A DNA stretch of 6,333 bases. Source: Hyphomonadaceae bacterium UBA2389 (GTDB lineage: Bacteria > Pseudomonadota > Alphaproteobacteria > Caulobacterales > Aquidulcibacteraceae). Below, one piece after another: positions 1 to 4,788 of the stretch; the stretch's first letter is position 1, and each line of letters opens with the position of its first letter. Under the pieces are notes generated by a model. It searched no databases. It saw nothing but the letters and a program-made list of their open reading frames with translations, and was not told the DNA's origin. The DNA is taken from NCBI GenBank assembly GCA_002343395.1, contig DDSN01000135.1, positions 337 through 6,669 on the forward strand, written 5' to 3'. Position numbers and translations under genes: made by a program.

Positions 1-405
1 ATGTTCCGCAAGCTGCTCGACCAGGGCCAAGCCGGCGACAATATCGGCGCGCTGCTGCGCGGCGTCGACCGCGAAGGCGTGGAGCGCGGTCAGGTTCTCG
101 CCAAGCCAGGCTCAATCACCCCGCACAAGAAGTTCGAAGCGGAAGTGTACATCCTGACAAAGGAAGAAGGCGGTCGCCACACGCCGTTCTTCACCAACTA
201 TCGTCCACAATTCTACTTCCGCACCACGGACGTGACAGGCATCGTCCAACTGCCGGCCGGCGTCGAAATGGTTATGCCGGGCGACAACATTAAGATGGTC
301 GTCGAGCTGATCAGCCCCATCGCCATGGATCAAGGCCTGCGCTTCGCGATCCGCGAAGGCGGTCGCACGGTCGGATCGGGCGTCGTCGCGAAAATCACCG
401 AATAA
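1..405 (+). CDS. tuf: Translation elongation factor Tu, C-terminal part (5'-truncated by window edge)
   Basis: EF-Tu carries aminoacyl-tRNA to the ribosomal A site as a GTP complex in the cytoplasm. Only the last 134 residues are present. They cover the end of domain 2 and all of domain 3, matching roughly residue 260 onward of the usual protein of about 395 residues. The GTPase domain lies upstream of the window. Recognisable blocks are the LLRGV-x-R-x-x-x-x-RGQVLAKPG segment, the EGGRHTPFF-x-x-YRPQFYFRTTDVTG block of domain 3, VMPGDN, and the terminal GLRFAIREGGRTVGSGVVAKI. The ATG at position 1 is an internal methionine (the family has VEMFRKLL here), not a start. The gene ends in TAA and is followed at once by a strong hairpin. 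It is probably the last gene of an rpsL-rpsG-fusA-tuf unit, but the upstream genes are not visible. Identity is essentially certain. Whether the genome has a second tuf copy cannot be judged. Confidence 0.98.
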   Translation: MFRKLLDQGQAGDNIGALLRGVDREGVERGQVLAKPGSITPHKKFEAEVYILTKEEGGRHTPFFTNYRPQFYFRTTDVTGIVQLPAGVEMVMPGDNIKMVVELISPIAMDQGLRFAIREGGRTVGSGVVAKITE

Positions 406-431
406 GCGCGCAACGCGGATTTGAAAATGCG

Positions 432-461
432 AAAGGGCCGCTCCATCGGAGCGGCCCTTTT
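432..461 (+). terminator. Rho-independent terminator of tuf
   Basis: A perfect 13-bp stem (432-444 with 448-460) closes a 3-nt loop (ATC) and runs into a short T tract at 458-461. It lies 26 nt after the tuf stop, in a region where tuf converges on a minus-strand gene. The stem core is AGGGCCGCTCC. The A-run on the 5' side makes it potentially active on the minus strand as well. It should end str-operon transcription here, which fits the separate promoter proposed for the S10 operon. Confidence 0.85.
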
Positions 462-476
462 CGTATGCTCCGAATG

Positions 477-506
477 AAAACGCCCCGGTTTTGACCGGGG
501 CGTTTT
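477..506 (-). terminator. Terminator of the first porin-like gene (bidirectional hairpin)
   Basis: A perfect 13-bp stem (477-489 with 494-506) with a TTTG loop is built on CGCCCCGG/CCGGGGCG and flanked by AAAA on one side and TTTT on the other. It can therefore act on both strands. On the minus strand it begins 18 nt past the stop of the gene at 525-1268. On the plus strand it would back up the tuf terminator. The same GC core recurs after the second porin-like gene (1394-1421), so the terminator may have been copied with the gene. Confidence 0.8.
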
Positions 507-524
507 GTCGTTGTTAGTCTTGCC

Positions 525-1268
525 TCACCAGCGCGACCACGTATTGGCGTTTTGCTCGGCCGCCATCCACGCGCCGTCATTCGTGTTGTCTTGCAGCGTG
601 CCGCCGCCGAAGTTGAAGCGCGCGCCAAGCAGAATGGAGTCGCTCTCGTTGCTGAACGGCCCATACTCAGCGTTGGTGTAGGTCAGGCTGAGCGCGGTGC
701 CGTTCGCCATTTGGTAGGCGCCGCCCACGGAGAATTCGTCGACGTCGAAATCAGTCCAGGAATCGATGTCGGTTTGCGCCCATCCTGCGGACACCGCGAA
801 GTTTGGCGTGAAGAAGTACGAACCGTTGAGCCGATAACCGATGCCTGAATAATTGCTGTCGAGGAAATCGGTGAACGTGATGGAGCCGTCAAACGAGAAG
901 TTGCCGTATGCGCCGCGAGCTTCCGCGCCGACCAGTGTACCGCCGTCGCCATAGTAGTTCGCGAGACCGACAAAGCCGCCGAGATCCCAACCGCCCATAT
1001 CGGTTGAAACGTGCGCCGCCGCATAGGAATGACTGTAGTCGCCGCTGCTATCCCAACGTTGTAGGGTTGTGCGGCCATCCAATTGAACGGTCATGCCGCC
1101 CATGTCATGCATGACCGTCGCGCCAAGATTGTATCCGTCAACGCCTGACCCCGAGTCGTAGTCCGTGAACTCCAGGCCAAGGTTGATGGATCCGGTTGTT
1201 TGCGCCTGCGCGAGGCCTGGCGATACAAGCGCTGCGGCTGCGGCGGCGCCCAAAAATACTTTACGCAT
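525..1268 (-). CDS. Porin-like outer-membrane beta-barrel protein, paralogue 1
   Basis: This encodes a 247-residue secreted protein, probably a small outer-membrane beta-barrel. Residues 1-22 form a typical signal peptide: MRK, a hydrophobic Ala/Leu core, and a likely cut after A-Q-A before QTTGS. The rest is rich in Gly, Asn, Asp, Ser, Tyr and Phe, with alternating hydrophobic residues in short segments such as GSINLGLEF, GYNLGATV, MTVQLDGRT, YRLNGSYFFT, FAVSAGWA, EFSVGGAY and SILLGARFNF. I estimate 10-12 strands. The last clear strand is followed by about 27 residues ending in Trp, which resemble the tail of the neighbouring paralogue. The start is fixed by AGGGGA seven nt upstream; another ATG five nt upstream is out of frame and too close to that site. 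The gene lies downstream of its paralogue on the same strand, but a terminator between them suggests separate transcripts. Substrate and pore activity are unknown. A non-porin surface protein remains possible. Confidence 0.8.
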   Translation of the reverse strand: MRKVFLGAAAAAALVSPGLAQAQTTGSINLGLEFTDYDSGSGVDGYNLGATVMHDMGGMTVQLDGRTTLQRWDSSGDYSHSYAAAHVSTDMGGWDLGGFVGLANYYGDGGTLVGAEARGAYGNFSFDGSITFTDFLDSNYSGIGYRLNGSYFFTPNFAVSAGWAQTDIDSWTDFDVDEFSVGGAYQMANGTALSLTYTNAEYGPFSNESDSILLGARFNFGGGTLQDNTNDGAWMAAEQNANTWSRW

Positions 1269-1275
1269 GGCATTT

Positions 1276-1281
1276 TCCCCT
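1276..1281 (-). promoter_or_regulatory. Ribosome-binding site deciding the start of paralogue 1
   Basis: On the minus strand AGGGGA lies 7 nt before the ATG at 1268-1266. The leader between them contains another ATG (1273-1271), out of frame and only 2 nt from the site, so the downstream ATG is the better start. The paralogue at 2193 has the same AGGGGAAA leader. Confidence 0.75.
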
Positions 1282-1341
1282 GATGTGCCCGTCAGCCTTT
1301 GACGGATTGTGTTCGAGGAATGCCAAGAAACTCCTTCAACA

Positions 1342-1357
1342 CCGTTAACCCTAACGG
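1342..1357 (-). promoter_or_regulatory. Inverted repeat upstream of paralogue 1, candidate operator or promoter element
   Basis: CCGTTA (1342-1347) and TAACGG (1352-1357) form a perfect inverted repeat with a 4-nt spacer, 74-89 nt before the start codon of the first porin-like gene. The half ACCCTAACGG recurs with one base missing (ACCCTACGG) at nearly the same distance from the second paralogue. The shared position suggests a regulator site or promoter element. No -10 or -35 box is convincing, so the role is inferred. Confidence 0.4.
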
Positions 1358-1393
1358 AGATGCGCTTCTCCAGGATCCATAATCACACAGCGA

Positions 1394-1421
1394 AACGCCC
1401 CGGCTTTGAGGCCGGGGCGTT
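1394..1421 (-). terminator. Terminator of the second porin-like gene
   Basis: An 11-bp perfect stem (1394-1404 with 1411-1421) with a 6-nt loop begins 25 nt past the stop of the gene at 1447-2193. On the minus strand it ends in a short T run (1395-1393). It shares the CGCCCCGG/CCGGGGCG core with the hairpin at 477-506. It separates the two paralogues and argues that each is its own transcription unit. Confidence 0.75.
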
Positions 1422-1446
1422 CTTCTCCGGTCAGTATTTCGTTTGG

Positions 1447-2193
1447 TTAGATGATTGGCACCAGCATACCGAAAGCGTCATTCAGGGTTTTTGCCCCTGA
1501 CCAACTCGGGCCGGATTGCGTGCGCTCCTGAAGCGAGCCAGTGCCGAGGTCAAAGTTCAAGCCTATGGTCCAGGCATCCACTTCGAAGGAGTCCATATCG
1601 CCTTGGCGGTAGCCGAGACTCACGCTCGTCGGCGAACCGGCGAAGCGATATTCACCGCCAATGCCCCACATCGTGCCGTCGGAGCCGTCGAAATCGCCGT
1701 ACGAGACGCTGCCCGTGAGCGAGAAATCTGGAGTGATGAAATAGGCCCCATCGACGTGCGCAACCGTCGCGTCGAGATCAATGTCTCCGAACGTCACGTG
1801 CGACACCGACCCGCCAAGGGTCGTGTTGGAGAGGTGCAACTGCCCTTCCACCCCAAAAGCCAGGCCCGAGTAGAGATAGAAGTCCTGCAGACCCACATAG
1901 CCCGCGACGGAGTGGGTGTCCGAGCGCATGCCGTAATGGGCGGCCGCGTAGTTCTGACTTATACAGCAGCCGCCAGCGTCCACTCTGTTCGCGGCGCCGT
2001 CCATTTGGACCTGCCAGCCATTGTCGAAGTCGTGGTTGAAGGCGCCGTTGAATCCGTAGGTGTCGAAATCATAGCTCGAGCCATCGACGCCGAGGTTGGA
2101 GTATTGAATGCCGATGGTCGCGTTCGTTTCCGCGCTTGCCACTGCCGGCACCAGAGCTGCCGCAGCGGCGACGCCCAATAAAATCTTACGCAT
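1447..2193 (-). CDS. Porin-like outer-membrane beta-barrel protein, paralogue 2
   Basis: This encodes a 248-residue protein of the same family as its downstream neighbour. The signal peptide (residues 1-21) has MRK, an Ala-rich core and a likely cut after A-S-A before ETNAT. The mature part alternates short amphipathic strands with Gly/Asp turns, for example GWQVQMDG, SVAGYVGLQDFY, LAFGVEGQLHL, DGAYFITPDFSLTGSVSYG, SVSLGYRQGDM and AWTIGLNFDL. Shared with the paralogue are the NYAAAH/SYAAAH block, the DGAYFITPDF/NGSYFFTPNF block and a tail after the last strand (G-S/T-L-Q-E/D-x-T). Two adjacent cysteines (residues 76-77) in a predicted extracytoplasmic stretch are unusual and absent from the paralogue. 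AGGGGA lies 6 nt before the ATG. The gene is divergent from the GIN-domain gene. A barrel is inferred from composition and pattern; transport or binding function is unknown. Confidence 0.8.
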   Translation of the reverse strand: MRKILLGVAAAAALVPAVASAETNATIGIQYSNLGVDGSSYDFDTYGFNGAFNHDFDNGWQVQMDGAANRVDAGGCCISQNYAAAHYGMRSDTHSVAGYVGLQDFYLYSGLAFGVEGQLHLSNTTLGGSVSHVTFGDIDLDATVAHVDGAYFITPDFSLTGSVSYGDFDGSDGTMWGIGGEYRFAGSPTSVSLGYRQGDMDSFEVDAWTIGLNFDLGTGSLQERTQSGPSWSGAKTLNDAFGMLVPII

Positions 2194-2199
2194 ATGCTT

Positions 2200-2205
2200 T
2201 CCCCT
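2200..2205 (-). promoter_or_regulatory. Ribosome-binding site of paralogue 2
   Basis: On the minus strand AGGGGA lies 6 nt before the ATG at 2193-2191. The AGGGGAAA leader is shared with paralogue 1, which supports both start choices. Confidence 0.75.
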
Positions 2206-2256
2206 AGGTTGCCGCCGACTTTCCCAGCGGTCTGTGGGGCGATTGGTGTCGGAAAA

Positions 2257-2273
2257 ACCCTACGGTAACGTTA
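2257..2273 (-). promoter_or_regulatory. Conserved motif with palindrome in the divergent intergenic region
   Basis: ACCCTACGG (2257-2265) matches the motif upstream of paralogue 1 except for one missing A. It adjoins the perfect 8-bp palindrome TAACGTTA (2266-2273). It lies 64-80 nt before the start of paralogue 2 and about 100 nt before the divergent GIN-domain gene, so one bound regulator could affect both. Calling it an operator or promoter is inference from position and repetition. Confidence 0.4.
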
Positions 2274-2373
2274 ATGTGGAGTAGAGCTGCTCTGGGAGGG
2301 GCGCATCCGTTGGCAAGCGTTCGCGCATCCTATGGGCAGACGCCCCGGGAGCGGGGTGAGAGGGAGAGCGCTG

Positions 2374-3357
2374 ATGGAGCGGTTTGTATTCTTCGCGGCG
2401 ATCACGTTTGCCGTCATTTTTGGCATTGTGACGCTCGTCGACGGTCCCGATTGGCATTTCGACGTAGACATGGACGGGCCGGGCGGCCGTGCGGCCATCG
2501 TCGAGACCGCGCCTGGCCGGTTTGAGCCGCAGGCCTTCGCGGGAGAGTCGCTTCGCCTGAGGCATCTGGCGGCGAACGTCACCATCACGCCCGAGGATCG
2601 GGCTGATTTTCTTATCGAAATTACGAGTCCAGGCGGCGCTCCCATGCCAACTGTCGCCGCCGAGGACGGCCGAATCACGATCGACGGGCAGCTTCGCGGC
2701 CGGATTTCGAACTGCGGCGACGAAAGCGTTGAGTTGAACGGCTACGGCGACCTTCCAAACGCCCAGATGCCCCAAATCGTCATCCGGGCGCCGCGGACCC
2801 TGCGTGTGAGCCGCAGCGGCGCCGGCCCGACAGCCATCGGGCCTGCCGATTTGGTGGATCTCGACGCCACGGGTTGCGGGGTGGTCAACATTGCCGACGT
2901 GACCGGCGCGCTCAGCGTGGAACTTGCGGGCGCTGGCGATGTGATCGCGGGCGCCGCCAGACAGCTGAAGGCGTCGGTCGCAGGCTCGGGAGAAGTCACG
3001 ATCGGGGCGGTGACTGAAGGGGCCGAGATCGAAATCGCGGGTTCCGGGACCGTCGAGGTGGCCTCCCTGACCGGCGATCTCTCCGTCGACGCGGCGGGCT
3101 CGGGGAATGCCGTCATAAATGGCGGCCAGATCAATGAAGCCAGCATCGATATGGCGGGATCGGGGGACGTGACCATTACCGCGCCAGTCCAAACCCTGAG
3201 GGCGGACATCGTCGGCTCCGGCGATGTGGATGTGAACGGCGTGGTCGGCTCGATTGACGCCGATATCGCCGGGTCGGGCAACGTCTCGGCGGACTCCGTG
3301 ACAGGCACGGTGACGAAGGACGTTTTGGGCTCGGGAAATGTCCGCATCCGGGGCTGA
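2374..3357 (+). CDS. Membrane-anchored GIN/DUF2807-type protein with Gly-Ser-Gly repeat solenoid
   Basis: This encodes a 327-residue protein. Residues 4-22 are a hydrophobic helix with few charges before it (FVFFAAITFAVIFGIVTLV), probably an uncleaved signal anchor that places the rest in the periplasm. Residues 100-147 resemble the first part of a GIN (DUF2807) domain. From about residue 148 there are about ten turns marked by G-x-G (SGAG, TGCG, AGAG, AGSG four times, VGSG, AGSG, LGSG) spaced 18-20 residues apart, mostly 19, usually followed by D/N/E-V and a hydrophobic strand. This suggests a right-handed beta-solenoid. I chose the ATG at 2374 because AGGGAG lies 7 nt upstream and the membrane helix follows at once; an ATG at 2332 adds 14 Arg/Gly-rich residues with no good site. 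Family members are often annotated as putative auto-transporter adhesins, but no catalytic role is established. The gene is divergent from a porin-like gene and has no clear terminator. Confidence 0.8.
   Translation: MERFVFFAAITFAVIFGIVTLVDGPDWHFDVDMDGPGGRAAIVETAPGRFEPQAFAGESLRLRHLAANVTITPEDRADFLIEITSPGGAPMPTVAAEDGRITIDGQLRGRISNCGDESVELNGYGDLPNAQMPQIVIRAPRTLRVSRSGAGPTAIGPADLVDLDATGCGVVNIADVTGALSVELAGAGDVIAGAARQLKASVAGSGEVTIGAVTEGAEIEIAGSGTVEVASLTGDLSVDAAGSGNAVINGGQINEASIDMAGSGDVTITAPVQTLRADIVGSGDVDVNGVVGSIDADIAGSGNVSADSVTGTVTKDVLGSGNVRIRG
2815..3354 (+). repeat. Coding repeat array of about 19 codons per unit
   Basis: Within the GIN-domain gene, about ten degenerate units of about 57 nt each carry a codon block for Ala-Gly-Ser-Gly or a variant. 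In the protein the blocks start at residues 148, 166 (TGCG), 185, 203, 222, 241, 261, 280, 299 and 318. The nucleotide copies are diverged (GSG is written with mixed codons), so this is an old protein-level repeat and not a recent DNA tandem repeat. Confidence 0.75.
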
Positions 3358-3375
3358 AATCGCGCAAGACGCGCC

Positions 3376-3404
3376 TTGACGCCTCGGTTTCGCGTCTGTA
3401 GACC
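3376..3404 (+). promoter_or_regulatory. Candidate promoter of the S10 operon
   Basis: TTGACGC at 3376-3382 is followed after 14 nt by TGTAGACC at 3397-3404. This resembles the Caulobacter-type housekeeping pattern (TTGACGS, 10-14 nt, GCTANAWC), with mismatches at the first two positions and one near the end of the -10 box. It starts 18 nt past the stop of the GIN-domain gene. Transcription from here would give a leader of about 245 nt before rpsJ. It is predicted from pattern only. Confidence 0.4.
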
Positions 3405-3656
3405 ACGCCACTTCGAGCCGGCTGTAAGCTTAAGCTTAGACGCGGTTCGCAAGTGAGCGCGGCGGTTTCTGCAGAGAAACGCGCGCGGGGCGCAGGCCCC
3501 GCCGATGCAGCGTTTTTTGCGGATCAGAGGTCTTTGAGAGCGCCGTCCGGTTCGGGCGGCGTTTTCGCGTCGGCCATCCGAATGGGTGCGCCGCCGTGTT
3601 GTGCGTTCGGCGCGCGTGATCGCGCGCTGCGGGAATCGAGTTCGGGAAGTTTGGCG
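3405..3656 (+). promoter_or_regulatory. Structured untranslated leader upstream of rpsJ, candidate autoregulatory or attenuation region
   Basis: No gene is supported here. In order it holds a perfect 14-bp palindrome (3425-3438); a 6-bp hairpin GTTTCT/AGAAAC with a GCAG loop (3465-3480); a 7-bp hairpin GCGGGGC/GCCCCGC, also with a GCAG loop (3485-3502); a run of six T (3513-3518); and a terminator-like hairpin (3541-3565). In several bacteria S10-operon leaders mediate feedback by ribosomal proteins, L4 in Escherichia coli. This leader's location and structure would fit such a role, but no homology to a known leader is visible. A reading frame in phase with rpsJ runs through much of it but has no S10-like extension. 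Confidence 0.4.
3541..3565 (+). terminator. Terminator-like hairpin 92 nt before rpsJ, possible attenuator
   Basis: A 9-bp stem (3541-3549 with 3553-3561, one G-U pair) with a 3-nt loop GTT is followed by TTTT (3562-3565). It may extend through weak pairs of AGAG (3537-3540) with the T run. It could end transcripts arriving from the GIN-domain gene, or act as an attenuator for the S10 operon if transcription starts near 3411. The T run is short, so efficiency is uncertain. Confidence 0.5.
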
Positions 3657-3971
3657 ATGATGCAGCAAAACATAAGGATCAGGCTCAAGGCCTTTGATCA
3701 CCGTACGCTCGACTTGTCGGCGAAAGAGATCGTGTCGACTGCTAAGCGCACTGGCGCGACGGTGATCGGCCCGGTTCCGTTGCCCACGCGCATCGAGAAG
3801 TTCACGGTCAACCGCTCGCCCCACGTCGACAAGAAGAGCCGCGAGCAATTCGAGATTCGCACGTTCAAGCGCGTGTTGGACATCGTTCAGCCGACGCCGC
3901 AAACGGTCGACGCGCTGATGAAGCTCGATCTGTCGGCTGGCGTCGACGTTCAGATCCAAGTGATGGGCTAA
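3657..3971 (+). CDS. rpsJ: 30S ribosomal protein S10
   Basis: S10 is a component of the 30S head and, in many bacteria, also the NusE partner of NusB in antitermination. The product has 104 residues, the normal length. Diagnostic blocks are QNIRIRLKAFDHRTLD at the N-terminus, TAKRTGATVIGPVPLPT, KFTVNRSPHVDKKSREQFE (the ribosome-contacting loop) and PTPQTVDALMKLDLSAGVDVQI at the end. The start at 3657 (M-M-Q-Q-N) fits the family's M-x-x-Q-N pattern, with GGGAAG 7 nt upstream; the next codon is also ATG and cannot be fully excluded. It is the first gene of the S10 operon, only 5 nt from rplC, and probably transcribed from a promoter just after the GIN-domain gene. An upstream GTG at 3453 in the same frame would add 68 residues unlike any S10 and is not accepted. 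Confidence 0.98.
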   Translation: MMQQNIRIRLKAFDHRTLDLSAKEIVSTAKRTGATVIGPVPLPTRIEKFTVNRSPHVDKKSREQFEIRTFKRVLDIVQPTPQTVDALMKLDLSAGVDVQIQVMG

Positions 3972-3976
3972 GCGTC

Positions 3977-4780
3977 ATGGGCCAAGAAGTTGCAAAGCGC
4001 ACGGGCGTCATCGCCAAGAAGATCGGCATGATGCGCGTGTTCGGCGCCGACGGCGCGCATACCCCGGTGACGGTTCTCGACCTTTCAGGCTGTCAAGTTG
4101 TCGGACGTCGCACCGTTGGCGCGGAAGAGTTTAAGAACGCCGCGGGCGACGCGGTTGCGCTTAAGCCGAAGAAGTCCCGCAAGAACGAGACGAAGAAGGC
4201 CGAGCCGCGCGCTGCGAAGGGCGATGGCTATTCCGCCGTTGTTCTTGGCGCTGGCGCCGCGAAGGCGAAGCGCAAGACCCAAGCCGAGCGCGGTCAGTTC
4301 GCGCGCGCCAAGGTCGAGCCGAAGGCGATCGTCCGCGAATTCCGTGTCAGTGAAAACAATTTGCTTCCGGTCGGCGCCCAACTGAGCGCTGACCATTTTG
4401 TTGTCGGCCAGAAGGTCGATGTCGCGGGCATTTCAATCGGCAAGGGCTTCGCCGGCGCGATGAAGCGCTGGAACTTTGGCGGTTTGCGCGCGACCCACGG
4501 CGTGTCCGTGTCGCACCGCAGCCATGGTTCGACAGGCCAACGCCAGGATCCCGGCAAGGTGTTCAAGGGCAAGAAGATGGCCGGCCACCTTGGGACCGAG
4601 CGCGTGAGCGTTCAGAACCTGCAGGTCGTTCGCGTCGACGCCAAGCGCAATCTGATTTTCGTCAAAGGCGCGGTGCCTGGCGCTGAAGGCGGTTGGGTTG
4701 AAGTGCGCGACGCGATGAAGGCGGCGTTGCCGAAGGAAGCGCCGACGCCTGCGGGTCTGCGTCAGGCGGCGGCTGAGTGA
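3977..4780 (+). CDS. rplC: 50S ribosomal protein L3 with a Lys-rich insertion
   Basis: L3 is an early-binding 50S protein whose long loop reaches towards the peptidyl transferase centre. The product has 267 residues, longer than the 205-245 I would expect. Family blocks are RTGVIAKKIGMMRVF (8-22), the central GLRATHGVSVSHRSHGSTGQRQDPGKVFKGKKMAGHLG loop with the G-Q-x-Q region where L3 is methylated in other bacteria, and FVKGAVPGAEGGWVEVRDA near the end. Between residues about 49 and 82 there is an extra Lys/Ala/Glu-rich stretch (KPKKSRKNETKKAEPRAAKG) that I do not recall from other alphaproteobacterial L3 proteins. The reading frame stays open through it. The start at 3977 adds MGQEVAK before the usual N-terminus. 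Its ribosome site is weak (GATGG about 10 nt upstream), so coupling to rpsJ, which ends 5 nt earlier, is likely. Confidence 0.97.
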   Translation: MGQEVAKRTGVIAKKIGMMRVFGADGAHTPVTVLDLSGCQVVGRRTVGAEEFKNAAGDAVALKPKKSRKNETKKAEPRAAKGDGYSAVVLGAGAAKAKRKTQAERGQFARAKVEPKAIVREFRVSENNLLPVGAQLSADHFVVGQKVDVAGISIGKGFAGAMKRWNFGGLRATHGVSVSHRSHGSTGQRQDPGKVFKGKKMAGHLGTERVSVQNLQVVRVDAKRNLIFVKGAVPGAEGGWVEVRDAMKAALPKEAPTPAGLRQAAAE

Positions 4781-4788
4781 GGGCGGCA

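Noticed and set aside
1309..1500. Small plus-strand reading frame across the intergenic region between the paralogues
   Set aside because: It covers the inverted repeat and terminator hairpin, overlaps the end of a real gene and has no ribosome site.
1516..2181. Plus-strand reading frame of 221 codons opposite porin-like paralogue 2
   Set aside because: The minus-strand gene has a signal peptide, a ribosome site, a terminator and a paralogue. The plus-strand product is Arg/Ala/Val-rich with no features.
2310..2336. Possible promoter TTGGCA with a 15-nt spacer and TATGGG before the GIN-domain gene
   Set aside because: The spacing is short and the -10 match is poor, so it does not rise above chance.
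2332..2373. Upstream ATG giving the GIN-domain protein 14 extra residues
   Set aside because: The extra part is Arg/Gly-rich, it has no good ribosome site, and the ATG at 2374 has AGGGAG at ideal spacing directly before the membrane helix.
2260..3411. Long minus-strand reading frame (383 codons) opposite the GIN-domain gene
   Set aside because: It mirrors a well-supported plus-strand gene with a membrane helix and regular repeats; its product is Arg/His/Asp-rich without domains. Such antisense frames are common in GC-rich codon-biased genes.
3453..3656. In-frame GTG-initiated N-terminal extension of S10 (68 residues)
   Set aside because: S10 is about 103 residues throughout bacteria. The extension lacks a good ribosome site, overlaps hairpins and resembles nothing known.
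2742..3959. Minus-strand reading frame of 405 codons spanning the GIN gene, the leader and rpsJ
   Set aside because: It runs antisense to rpsJ and crosses two unrelated genes. The product is low-complexity Arg/Pro/Thr/Ser with no recognisable fold.
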